DNA from: Merdiplasma sp964643295
Lineage (GTDB): Bacteria; Bacillota; Clostridia; Lachnospirales; Lachnospiraceae
DNA length: 64,000 bases
Reading direction: 5' to 3'
NCBI GenBank assembly: GCA_964643295.1
Contig: CAZXSN010000004.1
Coordinates: 29,378-93,377, forward strand
Both the position numbers and the translations under genes were made by a program. Positions 52,643 through 61,809 of this stretch are shown here, in pieces; positions within the stretch are counted from its first letter, which is position 1, and each line of letters opens with the position of its first letter. The notes beneath the pieces are model-generated. The model made no database searches and was not told the DNA's origin. It saw only the letters and a list, made by a program, of their open reading frames with translations.

Positions 52643-52691
52643 GCGGAGCTGTCAAAAAAACTTGACAGCCCCGCTTTCTTTCCGTTATAGT
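52643..52691 (+). promoter_or_regulatory. Overlapping terminator and GntR-clpC promoter
   Basis: GCGGAGCTGTCAA (52643-52655) pairs with TTGACAGCCCCGC (52662-52674), one mismatch, followed by TTTCTTT: a terminator for TraX (2). The same 3' arm supplies TTGACA (52662-52667), which with TTATAG (52685-52690, 17-bp spacing) makes the promoter of the next operon. Confidence 0.7.
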
Positions 52692-52732
52692 TTAAGTAGA
52701 ACAGACAGCGCAGAGGAAGGAGGGCGAGGAGT

Positions 52733-53113
52733 ATGGTCATCGAGGTTGATTTTCAGAGTGATGAGGCGATCTACATCCAGCTTCGCAATCAGATCATTCT
52801 CGGGATTGCCACGTCCGCGCTTCGGGAAGGAGATTCGCTGCCGTCCGTGCGTCAGCTGGCCGAAGATATCGGCATCAACATGCATACGGTCAACAAGGCA
52901 TATTCCGTGCTGCGCGAGGAAGGGTTTGTGACGATTGACCGGCGCCGCGGCGCAGTGATCTCTCTGGATGTGGACAGAGCGCGGGCGCTGACAGAGATGA
53001 AACAGCAGCTTACAGTCATCTTGGCGAAGGCAAGCTGTCACCATATCACCAGACAGGAGATTCACGGCCTGGTCGATGAGATTTTTTCAGAATACGAAAC
53101 ACAGGAGGAGTGA
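52733..53113 (+). CDS. Short GntR-family (YtrA-type) regulator
   Basis: A 126-residue repressor. The N-terminal winged helix (residues 10-75: AIYIQLRNQIILGIATSALR, LPSVRQLAEDIGINMHTVNK) is followed by only a short dimerisation helix pair, as in the YtrA subfamily. Such proteins usually control an ABC exporter, but here the next gene is clpC, which starts 3 bp after the stop. AAGGAGGGCGAGGAGT precedes AUG 52733. It seems to replace the usual CtsR-McsA-McsB genes found before clpC in Bacillus. Confidence 0.92.
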   Translation: MVIEVDFQSDEAIYIQLRNQIILGIATSALREGDSLPSVRQLAEDIGINMHTVNKAYSVLREEGFVTIDRRRGAVISLDVDRARALTEMKQQLTVILAKASCHHITRQEIHGLVDEIFSEYETQEE

Positions 53114-53115
53114 GG

Positions 53116-55695
53116 ATGCTGGAACAGTTTACAGACAGTGCACAGCAGGCGGTCAAGCTGGCGAAACAGGCCGCTGCGTCCTGCCATCACAGCTATATCG
53201 GTTCAGAACATCTTTTGCTGGGTCTGATGCGGGAGCCCAAGGGAACGGCAGGGGCCGTGCTGAGGGAATTCCAGGTAGACGAGAAGAAAGTGCAGGATTT
53301 GATCAGTCAGCTGATTTCGCCGGAGAGCGAAGTCCTGACGGCAGATCGGGAGGGGTACACTCCGCGGGCGGAAGGGATTTTGCGCAGCGCCATCGAAGAA
53401 GCTCATCAGTTTGGTTCGGAGAAAGCCGGAACGGAGCATATTCTGGTGGCAATGTTAAAAGACCTGGAGTGTGTGGGGACACGGCTTCTGCACACAATGG
53501 GGGTGAACCTGCAGAAATTGTACAGCAGGATCATGGATATCATGGGTGTGACGGACAAACGGTACCGGAGTCTTAAGAGAAATGCCCACAGCGCACGTGA
53601 GAGTGCGAGTGAACGGACCCCTTTCCTGGATCAGTACAGCCGGGATTTGACGGAGCAGGCAAGGGAAGGGCGGACGGATCCGGTTGTGGGACGCCAGACG
53701 GAGATCGACCGCATCATGCAGATTTTGAGTCGCCGGACTAAGAACAATCCCTGCCTGATCGGGGAGCCGGGCGTTGGCAAGACCGCCATCGTGGAAGGTC
53801 TGGCGAACCGGATTGTAGCGGAGGATGTGCCGGAACCCCTGCAGGGACGAAGAGTGGTCTCCCTTGATATGGCCAGCATGGTAGCCGGTTCCAAGTACCG
53901 CGGCGAGTTTGAGGAGCGCATGAAGCGTGTGCTGGAGGAAGTGATGGACAGCCAGGAAGTGCTGCTTTTCATCGACGAGCTGCATACGATCATCGGAGCC
54001 GGGGGTGCGGAGGGCTCCCTGGATGCTTCCAATATCATGAAGCCGTTCCTCTCGCGCGGAGAGATTCAGGTGATCGGAGCCACGACGGTGGAGGAGTACC
54101 GCAAATATGTGGAGAAAGACCCGGCTCTGGAACGCCGCTTTCAGCCGATTATGGTGGAAGAGCCGAGCGTGGCGGAAACACAGGAGATCCTGCGGGGGCT
54201 GCGCGGAATCTATGAACAGCATCACGGGGTAACCATTTCGGATTCTGCCATCGATGCGGCTGCGAAACTTTCGGCACGGTACATCAATGACCGGTTCCTG
54301 CCGGACAAAGCAATTGACCTGCTCGATGAAGCCTGCGCGAAACGGCAGCTTGGCTCCTATCGGATGCCGCAGAAGGTACTGGATCTGGAGGAGGAGTACG
54401 CGGCAACCTCCGCGCAGATGGAGGAGCAGATCAAGTCGGGTGATTATGCGGGCGCATCGAAAACGCATGAGGTTTTGCAGGAACTGCAGAAGAAGTGCGA
54501 ACGGCAGCGCAGTCAGGCACAGAAACGGATCCAGAGTGATTCGATGGAAGTGACGGAGGAGGATATCGCCGAAGTGGTGTCCGCCTGGACGAAGATTCCG
54601 GTGCAGAAAGTCGCGGAGCAGGAGGGAAAGCGCCTGCTGAACCTGGAGAAGGATCTGCACAAACGGGTGATTGGACAGGACGAGGCGGTGACGGCGGTCG
54701 CGAAGGCGATCAAGCGCGGCCGCGCGGGACTTAAGGATCCACGCCGTCCGATTGGATCGTTCCTGTTTCTGGGCCCGACAGGTGTTGGAAAAACGGAGCT
54801 TTCCAAGGCGCTGGCGGATACCGTGTTCGGCAGCGAACAGTCGCTCATCCGTGTGGACATGTCCGAATATATGGAGAGCCACAGCGTATCGAAGCTGGTC
54901 GGTTCCCCGCCCGGATATGTGGGGTATGAGGAAGGCGGACAGCTCTCGGAAAAGGTGCGCAGACATCCCTATTCCGTGATTCTGTTCGACGAGATCGAGA
55001 AAGCGCATCCGGATGTATTCAACATTCTGCTGCAGGTTCTCGACGAGGGACATATCACCGATTCGCAGGGGAGAAAGGTGGATTTCAAGAACACGATCAT
55101 GATCATGACCTCCAATGCGGGCGCCCAGTCGATCATTTCCCCGAAACGGCTGGGATTTGGCGCTGCCGCGGATGAACAGAAGAATTACGAGGCCATGAAA
55201 AGCAGCGTGATGGAGGAGGTCCGGCGGCTGTTTAAACCGGAGTTTCTCAATCGAATCGATGACATCATTGTCTTCCATTCTTTGAACGAGGAGCACATCC
55301 GCAGCATTGTGACGCTTCTGTTTAAGGAACTGCAGAACCGCTGTCTGGAGCAGATGAATATTCGTTTGAATGTGCGCCCGGCTGTGCGCGACTATATCGC
55401 CAAGAGCGGGTTTGATGAGAAGTACGGCGCGAGACCGCTTCGCCGGGCGATCCAGAATAAGGTGGAGGATGCCCTGTCGGAGGAACTGCTCTCCGGCGCA
55501 GTGAAATCCGGAGACGAGGTCACGGTGACGCTGGTGAAGGAAAAGATCGTATTTCGCGTTTCCCATCCGGAGGATAATAAGGACGGGGCTGAAAAGGCGA
55601 AAGAGGCTGAAGAATCCCTGCCGGATGCGGATGAGACCGGTTCCGATGCGAAAGCGAAAGACAAGACGGGAGGGGAAACGAAAAGGGAAGCGTAA
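53116..55695 (+). CDS. clpC: ATP-dependent Clp protease ATPase subunit ClpC
   Basis: HSP100 unfoldase of 859 residues that feeds substrates to ClpP. It has two Clp_N repeats (1-145), then the first AAA module with Walker A GEPGVGKT (216-223) and Walker B LLFIDELH. A UVR-type coiled coil follows (LEEEYAATSAQMEEQIKSGD), then the second AAA module with GPTGVGKT (553-560) and VILFDEIEKAH. The last 50 residues are a charged, low-complexity tail (many Lys, Glu, Asp), longer than usual. AUG 53116 with AGGAGGAGTGAGG is preferred to GTG 53110. The gene is translationally coupled to the GntR gene. Confidence 0.97.
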   Translation: MLEQFTDSAQQAVKLAKQAAASCHHSYIGSEHLLLGLMREPKGTAGAVLREFQVDEKKVQDLISQLISPESEVLTADREGYTPRAEGILRSAIEEAHQFGSEKAGTEHILVAMLKDLECVGTRLLHTMGVNLQKLYSRIMDIMGVTDKRYRSLKRNAHSARESASERTPFLDQYSRDLTEQAREGRTDPVVGRQTEIDRIMQILSRRTKNNPCLIGEPGVGKTAIVEGLANRIVAEDVPEPLQGRRVVSLDMASMVAGSKYRGEFEERMKRVLEEVMDSQEVLLFIDELHTIIGAGGAEGSLDASNIMKPFLSRGEIQVIGATTVEEYRKYVEKDPALERRFQPIMVEEPSVAETQEILRGLRGIYEQHHGVTISDSAIDAAAKLSARYINDRFLPDKAIDLLDEACAKRQLGSYRMPQKVLDLEEEYAATSAQMEEQIKSGDYAGASKTHEVLQELQKKCERQRSQAQKRIQSDSMEVTEEDIAEVVSAWTKIPVQKVAEQEGKRLLNLEKDLHKRVIGQDEAVTAVAKAIKRGRAGLKDPRRPIGSFLFLGPTGVGKTELSKALADTVFGSEQSLIRVDMSEYMESHSVSKLVGSPPGYVGYEEGGQLSEKVRRHPYSVILFDEIEKAHPDVFNILLQVLDEGHITDSQGRKVDFKNTIMIMTSNAGAQSIISPKRLGFGAAADEQKNYEAMKSSVMEEVRRLFKPEFLNRIDDIIVFHSLNEEHIRSIVTLLFKELQNRCLEQMNIRLNVRPAVRDYIAKSGFDEKYGARPLRRAIQNKVEDALSEELLSGAVKSGDEVTVTLVKEKIVFRVSHPEDNKDGAEKAKEAEESLPDADETGSDAKAKDKTGGETKREA

Positions 55696-55771
55696 AGGAG
55701 AAAGTGCCGGCGGAAAAGGAAGGACGAAAAATGGTCCGTGCGGTGCATGTGCAAGGGAGGAGAAACTTTAA

Positions 55772-56185
55772 ATGCCGGTTGGAGGGGAATTGCTGCAAAC
55801 GCAGCCGGATGGGACATTAAGCTTCGGCGACTATACGCTTGAGAAGAAAGCGAAGCTTTCCGATTATGAGTACCGCGGAGATCTGTACAAGGTGAAGACT
55901 TTCCGGGAACTTACAAAGCTGGAAAAGAACGGGATGCTGCTGTACGAATCCCTGCCTGGAACCAGTGTGCGTTCATTTTTGGAGAGCGGGGACGGTCTCT
56001 CCTTTGTGGCGGAGGGAGCCGGTGATGTGCAGGTGACTTTAGGATTAGAGGAGGAAGCGGTCTATCAGGTAATGATCGGAGGCAGTGACTGCGGTCTTAT
56101 GAAAACCAGCATGGGCGGGAAACTCGTGCTGAGCGTGGATTTAAAGGAGGCCGGGCAGGCACAGGTAACCGTTGTAAGGCAGTAA
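55772..56185 (+). CDS. Unknown small beta-rich protein between clpC and radA
   Basis: A 137-residue protein without recognised family. The N-terminal part is charged and helical (KKAKLSDYEYRGDLYKVKTF), and the rest is a run of short beta strands (VQVTLGLEEEAVYQVMIGGS and KLVLSVDLKEAGQAQVTVV). No signal peptide or metal motif. GGGAGGAGAAAC precedes AUG 55772. Its position between stress and DNA-repair genes suggests cotranscription with them. Confidence 0.75.
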   Translation: MPVGGELLQTQPDGTLSFGDYTLEKKAKLSDYEYRGDLYKVKTFRELTKLEKNGMLLYESLPGTSVRSFLESGDGLSFVAEGAGDVQVTLGLEEEAVYQVMIGGSDCGLMKTSMGGKLVLSVDLKEAGQAQVTVVRQ

Positions 56186-56215
56186 ATTTTCATCCGGAAA
56201 ATGCGTGGAGGGGCT

Positions 56216-57586
56216 ATGGCAAAAAGTAAGGGCAGCGTCTATTTCTGTCAGAACTGCGGGTATGAATCAGTCAAATGGATGGGGCAGTGTCCCGCCTGCA
56301 AAGAGTGGAATACGTTCGCGGAGGAACCGGCAGCGAAAATCAGCGGTTCGAAGGTGTCAGCATGGCGGGAGGGAAAAGTTTCCAAACCGCAGATGCTGCG
56401 CGAGATCCACATGGAGGATAAGCCCAGGGAGAGTACCGGAATCGGGGAACTGGACCGCGTTTTGGGAGGCGGCATCGTTCCCGGTTCCCTGGTATTGGTA
56501 GGCGGCGATCCCGGAATCGGGAAATCGACGCTGCTTTTGCAGGTCTGCCGCAATCTCGCCGGGCGCCAGGAGCGTGTGCTTTATATTTCCGGAGAGGAGT
56601 CGCCGCATCAGATCAAGCTGCGGGCGAACCGCATGGGAGAGTTTTCGGATGAGCTGCTGATCTTATGCGAGACGAACCTCAGCGATATCCGGGAAGCAAT
56701 CAGCCGGCTGAATCCGGCGGTGGTGGTGATCGATTCGATCCAGACCATGTACAATGAGGATGTCAGCTCCGCGCCCGGCAGTGTCTCCCAGGTGCGGGAA
56801 ACCACCGGGGTGCTGCTGCAGATCGCCAAGGGACTGGGCGTGACGATCTTTATCGTCGGCCATGTGACAAAGGAGGGCGTGGTGGCAGGTCCCAAAGTGT
56901 TGGAGCACATGGTGGATACGGTCCTGTATTTTGAGGGCGACCGTCACGCGGCGTACCGGATTTTGCGCAGTGTGAAAAACCGCTTCGGCTCCACGAATGA
57001 GATCGGTGTCTTTGAGATGCAGGAGGAAGGGCTGAAAGAGGTTTTGAATCCTTCAGAATTCATGCTGGAGGGCAGACCGAAGGATGCTCCCGGTTCGGTG
57101 GTCGCCTGCTCGATGGAGGGGACGCGGCCGATCCTGGTTGAGATTCAGGCCCTGGTATGCCGCACAAATCTGGCATATCCCAGAAGAACCGTGGACGGCG
57201 CGGATTTAAACCGTGTGAATCTTTTGCTGGCTGTGCTGGAAAAGCGGCTTGGGTTTCAGATGTCATCGTGCGATGCCTACGTCAACATCGCCGGAGGAAT
57301 CCGCATGCGGGAACCGGCGGTGGATCTGGGCATTGTGATGGCCCTGATCTCCAGTTACCGGGATTCCATCATCGACGAGAAAACGCTGGTGTTTGGAGAG
57401 GTCGGATTAAGCGGAGAAGTACGGGCCGTGAGCATGGCCAGCCAGCGGGTGCAGGAAGCGAAAAAGCTCGGCTTTCAGACAGTGATTCTGCCGCAGGCCT
57501 GTAAGAGAAATGTCGGCAGTGTGGAAGGAATTGAGTTAAAAGGGGTAAGAAGTGTGCGCGACCTGATGCAGCTAAAAAGCGGCTGA
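56216..57586 (+). CDS. radA: DNA repair protein RadA/Sms
   Basis: Branch-migration helicase acting in recombination, 456 residues, normal length. It opens with a C4 zinc finger (CQNCGYESVKWMGQCPAC), then the RecA-like core with Walker A GDPGIGKST. The KNRFGSTNEIGVFEM motif specific to RadA follows, and then the C-terminal Lon-protease-like domain (VDLGIVMALISSYRD), which lacks the protease serine as expected. AUG 56216 follows GGAGGGGCT; the in-frame AUG at 56201 has no site. In Firmicutes radA often follows clpC, as here. Confidence 0.97.
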   Translation: MAKSKGSVYFCQNCGYESVKWMGQCPACKEWNTFAEEPAAKISGSKVSAWREGKVSKPQMLREIHMEDKPRESTGIGELDRVLGGGIVPGSLVLVGGDPGIGKSTLLLQVCRNLAGRQERVLYISGEESPHQIKLRANRMGEFSDELLILCETNLSDIREAISRLNPAVVVIDSIQTMYNEDVSSAPGSVSQVRETTGVLLQIAKGLGVTIFIVGHVTKEGVVAGPKVLEHMVDTVLYFEGDRHAAYRILRSVKNRFGSTNEIGVFEMQEEGLKEVLNPSEFMLEGRPKDAPGSVVACSMEGTRPILVEIQALVCRTNLAYPRRTVDGADLNRVNLLLAVLEKRLGFQMSSCDAYVNIAGGIRMREPAVDLGIVMALISSYRDSIIDEKTLVFGEVGLSGEVRAVSMASQRVQEAKKLGFQTVILPQACKRNVGSVEGIELKGVRSVRDLMQLKSG

Positions 57587-57610
57587 GTTTGCCTTAAAGG
57601 AGTGTGTCTG

Positions 57611-58141
57611 ATGGAGGAAGCATACGGAAAGGTGCGAAACGTTGTCCTGATCGGAATGCCCGGTGTGGGCAAGAGTACCGTGGGTGTGATTTTGGCCAAG
57701 CAGCTGGGGTTTCAGTTCGTGGATGCCGACCTTTTGATCCAGCAGCAGGAAGGGCGTCTGCTGCACGAGATTATCACAAAAGAGGGGATAGACGGGTTTT
57801 TATCGATTGAAAACCGGGTGAATGCCTCGATCGATGTGAGACGGGCCGTGATCGCTACGGGCGGAAGCGTTGTTTACGGACAGGAAGCGATGGAGCACCT
57901 GAAAAAGATCGGCACAGTAGTTTATCTGAAACTTCCGTACGATACGCTGGAGCGGCGTCTGAAAAATCTGAAGGACCGCGGCGTGGTGCTGAAAGAGGGG
58001 CAGACTTTATATGATCTTTTTCAGGAGCGGGCCCCGCTTTATGAGAGGTATGCCGATCTGATCATTGACGAGGCCGGACTGGATATCGAAGAGACCAGGG
58101 AAGCTTTGGAAGATGCGCTGAAAGCCCTCGAAAGCGCCTGA
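57611..58141 (+). CDS. aroK: Shikimate kinase
   Basis: Phosphorylates shikimate at O3 with ATP, in aromatic amino-acid synthesis. It has 176 residues, normal size. Walker A is GMPGVGKST near residues 15-23. The shikimate-binding Asp lies in FVDADLLIQ, the Arg in FLSIENRVN, and the GG pair in IATGGSVVYG. The lid region RLKNLKDRGVVLKEG holds the Arg. AAAGGAG precedes AUG 57611; a GTG at 57602 is less well spaced. It follows radA by 24 bp. Confidence 0.92.
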   Translation: MEEAYGKVRNVVLIGMPGVGKSTVGVILAKQLGFQFVDADLLIQQQEGRLLHEIITKEGIDGFLSIENRVNASIDVRRAVIATGGSVVYGQEAMEHLKKIGTVVYLKLPYDTLERRLKNLKDRGVVLKEGQTLYDLFQERAPLYERYADLIIDEAGLDIEETREALEDALKALESA

Positions 58142-58241
58142 AATGAGAGCTGGCGGAGCTTTTCATGGCACACGGGATCATGCCGTAAGAGGAAGGATCC
58201 ATCATAGAGACTGTTTTCATATACGATGGGAAGGCGGACGG

Positions 58242-59215
58242 ATGAACACAGGTACGTTGGGGGAGGAAATTTACCGCACTGCTTTAAAGTGCGGGTTTGA
58301 CGACTGCGGAATTGTTCTTTTGGACGCTCTGGAAGGGTTTGAAGAACTGCTGGATAAGAGAATGCGGGATGTCCCCTAAGCATACCTTTTTATCAGGGAA
58401 TGAAAGATCTCTGCAGGATTCGGGAACGCCTTCCGTGGGCAAAATCCTTTGTGATTCTGGTTCATGATTATGGGAAATACCGGTATCCCGCAAAGCTGCA
58501 GGGGAAATATGCGAAGGCATTTTTCCTGGATCCGGGATCCAATAACAAAAGCCTGCTGGATATAGAAGGGTTTCAGCAGTGGTTTCTTAAGCGGGGAATT
58601 CGTCTGGCGGGAGAGAAGGAGGTCGGCAGCATTGGCCCGCTTCGCTTTCTGGCGGCAAAGGCCGGACTGGGGATCATCCGCAAAAACAACTTTTTTTACA
58701 CGAAAAACGGGTCCTACAATCAGCTGCTGGGATATCTGATGGATCAGGAGTGTGAGCGGACGGGAAAGCCCGATCTTTCTCCCTGCAGTGAAAAGTGCAG
58801 TCTGTGTCAGAGAGCCTGTAAGACGAAAGCCCTGGCAGCTCCCTTTACGATGAACCCGTTAGCCTGTGTTTCCTTCTGGACAACATTTGGCAATACCGAT
58901 CGTGCATCCGGTTTAAGTGAGGACCTTTTTGAGGAGTGGGTGTGCGGCTGCGATAACTGTCAGGATGCCTGCCCCTATAACCGAAGACATGACTGGGAAA
59001 GAGGAGAGATTTTCCCAGGACTGGAACAGGCTGCCGACATGGTTTTGCCGGAAAATTTTGAGAATCTGCCGGATGAGTTTCTGGCGGAACAGGTGATTTC
59101 GAGAACCAGCAATCATCTTAAGAGGAGCGATGCGGCGGCACTTAGAAGAAATGCGGCAAGATCTGTGGAATATAAAAGGAATAAGCAGAAGGATTCTTTG
59201 AAAGACGCAAACTGA
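58242..59215 (+). pseudogene. Frameshifted QueG-like double [4Fe-4S] protein
   Basis: Two frames together make one protein of about 324 residues. The first (58242-58379) begins MNTGTLGEEIYRTALKCGF and ends KRMRDVP at TAA 58377. The second continues SIPFYQGMKDLCRI and runs to 59215. The shift lies in CCCC (58373-58376); one added C would restore the frame. The second part has two ferredoxin-type clusters, CSEKCSLCQRAC with a later Cys, and CGCDNCQDACPYN, like epoxyqueuosine reductase QueG and its relatives. Low-level read-through, a recent mutation or a sequencing error are all possible. The ribosome site GGAAGG precedes AUG 58242. Confidence 0.82.
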
Positions 59216-59396
59216 CATAAAGATTTGCTGTGATTAAACCGCTTTGGAAAGCGGCAGGAAGTTAAGGGACTTTTTCTGCGGGTCAGCGAATTACTTTTTG
59301 CCGCAGAATCGCTTCCAGTATAAAATCAATCAGGAGTTCTAAAAATTATTTTTTGCAGTCAAAGATACATTCAACAGATGAGGGGGAGAGTTAAAA

Positions 59397-60515
59397 ATGG
59401 AAGAGGACAACAGAGTTTATCTGCCTTGGCAGCTTACGGATGATTTCATTACGGCGGTGTTTGTGAAACTGGGAGTACCGGAAGAGGATGCGAGACTTTG
59501 TTCGGATGTTCTTCTGGAGAGTGACCGGCGGGGAATCGAGAGCCATGGCTGCAATCGGTTTAAACCGATCTACGCGGACCGGATCAAAGCGGGAATTTTA
59601 AACCCGGTGACGAAGATTGATGTGGTGAAGGAGACGCCGACTACCGCCGTGCTGGATGCGAACGACGGCATGGGCATGGTTGCCAGCAAAAAGGCGATGG
59701 ATCTGTGCATCGGGAAGGCCCGGCAGTACGGCATGGGTATGGTGGCTGTGCGGAATTCCTCCCATTACGGAATTGCCGGATACTGGGCCGGACTGGCGGT
59801 AAAGGAGGATATGATCGGGATTACCGGGACGAACGCCAGGCCTTCGGTGGCCCCGACCTTTGGCGTGGAAAACATGCTGGGGACGAATCCGCTGACATTT
59901 GGGATGCCGACGGATGAGCCGTTTCCTTTCATGCTGGACTGCGCGACCTCGATCATCCAGAACGGGAAGATTGAATATTATGCCAGGATCGGGCACGATG
60001 TACCGGCGGGGCTGGTGATCGGACGCGACGGGTCGGAAATGACGGATACGAAACAGGTTTTAAAGGATATCCGCAGCCAGAAGGCCGCCCTTGCGCCGCT
60101 TGGCGGATTCGGGGATCAGTTCGCGGGTTATAAAGGGTACGGATATGCGACTGTAGTGGAGATCCTGAGCGCCGCCCTGCAGGCGGGTATTTTCCTGAAG
60201 GCTCTGGAGGGCAAAGACGAGGACGGGAAGATCCATCCCTATCACCTGGGGCATTTCTTCATGGCGATTGACACGGAGGCTTTCCTGGGCGCAGAAACGT
60301 TTAAGAAGACCTGCGGCGATATTTTAAGGGAGCTGCGCAGTTCCCAGAAGGCGCCCGGACAGGAGCGGATCTATACTGCCGGAGAAAAGGAATACGAGGT
60401 GTGGATGTACCGTAAGGATCGGGGTGTGCCGATCACCGAAGAGGTGCAGAAGGAATTTGTTCAGATGCGTGATGAATTTGGCCTGACGCAGTTTCACTTC
60501 CCGTTTGAGAGTTAA
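59397..60515 (+). CDS. Malate/L-lactate dehydrogenase family (Ldh_2) oxidoreductase
   Basis: NAD(P)-dependent 2-hydroxyacid dehydrogenase of the type II family (ureidoglycolate dehydrogenase, DlgD, ComC relatives), 372 residues. The family motif SDRRGIESHGCNRF holds the catalytic His48-region. MVAVRNSSHYGIAGYWAG carries the second His, and GTNPLTFGMPTDEPFPFMLD is the cofactor strand. AGGGGGAGAG precedes AUG 59397. It has its own transcription unit, closed by the terminator at 60604. The substrate within the family cannot be decided. Confidence 0.93.
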   Translation: MEEDNRVYLPWQLTDDFITAVFVKLGVPEEDARLCSDVLLESDRRGIESHGCNRFKPIYADRIKAGILNPVTKIDVVKETPTTAVLDANDGMGMVASKKAMDLCIGKARQYGMGMVAVRNSSHYGIAGYWAGLAVKEDMIGITGTNARPSVAPTFGVENMLGTNPLTFGMPTDEPFPFMLDCATSIIQNGKIEYYARIGHDVPAGLVIGRDGSEMTDTKQVLKDIRSQKAALAPLGGFGDQFAGYKGYGYATVVEILSAALQAGIFLKALEGKDEDGKIHPYHLGHFFMAIDTEAFLGAETFKKTCGDILRELRSSQKAPGQERIYTAGEKEYEVWMYRKDRGVPITEEVQKEFVQMRDEFGLTQFHFPFES

Positions 60516-60603
60516 CAGACCTTGTTCGAAGCGCCTCTGGCATCGGCTTGTGGAACTGGCTTTACGAATGAGAGACGGTGCCGGATGCCGGGGAAGGATA
60601 GGG

Positions 60604-60632
60604 AGGGGGTTCCCGTATGCGGGCCCCCTTTT
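60604..60632 (+). terminator. Intrinsic terminator of the Ldh_2 gene
   Basis: AGGGGG-TT-CCCG pairs with CGGG-CCCCC-T at 60604-60629 around TATG, followed by TTTTG. Confidence 0.9.
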
Positions 60633-60711
60633 GCTGTGTATCTGCGCTCCCTCTCCGCTTTGTTTTGCGCAGAATGCTTTTTGTTTTCGTTTCAGCAGGG
60701 AAGGTGCGTAC

Positions 60712-60753
60712 ACAGCGGAGCAATCCGTAATCACCTTTTGACGCCTGAATCAT
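60712..60753 (-). repeat. Repeated coding-like motif, copy 2
   Basis: On the minus strand the codons read MIQASKGDYGLLRC, matching copy 1 at 13376-13417 in 13 of 14 residues. The frame extends upstream to MWEVLDEMIQ. The surrounding 765-bp gap (60516-61280) otherwise holds the Ldh_2 terminator and no clear gene. Confidence 0.6.
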
Positions 60754-61280
60754 TTCATCCAACACTTCCCACATCCCAAGAGCTCAATTTACTCTTTACT
60801 GTTCACTTGGTTTAAAAGATTCTGTATTGACTCACAAACGGCAGCCATAGAAAAATGTACGGCTCCTGTAAAGTATTCTGGAGCTTTCTGTCCAGATATG
60901 CGGAAGAATTCTTCAAGTCCGGATTTTCACTCTGAATATCGGTTTGCTAATGAATCGGCACTATCGTGTTAAGCTTACTATTTGCTCTAATTTCATTACA
61001 CAGCAGGAGAAGTAGACTGTTAGATGCTGTGTTAGGAATCCCGCATAAGATAAGGAATAGGCAGCAAATCTATGGGGGAAGTGTCAGCAGGGGATATCTT
61101 GACGAATCATGCCATACTCGAATATCAGTTCTAAATTTGTACCAAATCTAAGATTTCTGCGCGGATTTGAAAGAAATATTGGAAAACAGGAAACGAGCCT
61201 ATCTTTTTCTGCCCTTCACTCGTTATACAGGATAGAAAGACAATGCGCACGGTCTTTTCCTTAGGGGAAAGGAGGATTTT

Positions 61281-61805
61281 TTGGACGCTGATCTGCTGTT
61301 GATACAAAAGATGAAACGAGGCGATGAAAAAGCTTTTGATGTATTTGTCCGCGAGCATTATCAAGAGATTTTAAGATACTGTCACTATCACTGCCTGGAC
61401 CAGTCATATGCCGAAGATCTGGCTCAGGAAACGTTTCTGCGTTTTTTCAGGAAATTATCCGATTATCATTATATGGGAAAAACCAGAAATTATCTGTATA
61501 CCATAGCCGGCAATCTATGCAGGGACTATTACAGAAAGACAAAGGACAGTCCCGTAGAGGAACAGTCAGAGAAGCTTCAAGAGGATTTGCAGAAATCGGA
61601 GGAGGAGGATGTTCTTAACAGAATAACGGTTGAAACGGCCTTAAAGCGTCTGCCGGATGATTTGCGGGAGGTGATCATACTCTACTATTTTCAGGATCTG
61701 AAGCTTACAGAAATAGCGGGAGTGCTGCAAATCAGCCTGCCGCTGGTAAAGTACCGGATCAAACAGGCAAAAAAGAAATTAGAAGAACAGTTAAGGGAGG
61801 AGTGA
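61281..61805 (+). CDS. ECF-type RNA polymerase sigma factor
   Basis: A 174-residue sigma-70 family factor with regions 2 and 4 only. Region 2 includes YQEILRYCHYHCLDQSYAED and LAQETFLRFFRKL; region 4 is LPDDLREVIILYYFQDLKLT followed by EIAGVLQISLPLVKYRIKQA. The start is TTG 61281, with AAAGGAGG five bases before. It is followed 4 bp later by a membrane protein that may serve as anti-sigma factor, then an ABC transporter, which is a familiar arrangement for cell-envelope stress and antimicrobial defence. Confidence 0.94.
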   Translation: MDADLLLIQKMKRGDEKAFDVFVREHYQEILRYCHYHCLDQSYAEDLAQETFLRFFRKLSDYHYMGKTRNYLYTIAGNLCRDYYRKTKDSPVEEQSEKLQEDLQKSEEEDVLNRITVETALKRLPDDLREVIILYYFQDLKLTEIAGVLQISLPLVKYRIKQAKKKLEEQLREE

Positions 61806-61809
61806 CCCG

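Noticed and set aside
53455..55566. A 703-codon minus-strand frame opposite clpC
   Set aside because: Purely a shadow of the clpC codon pattern, rich in His, Arg and Leu; clpC itself is unmistakable.
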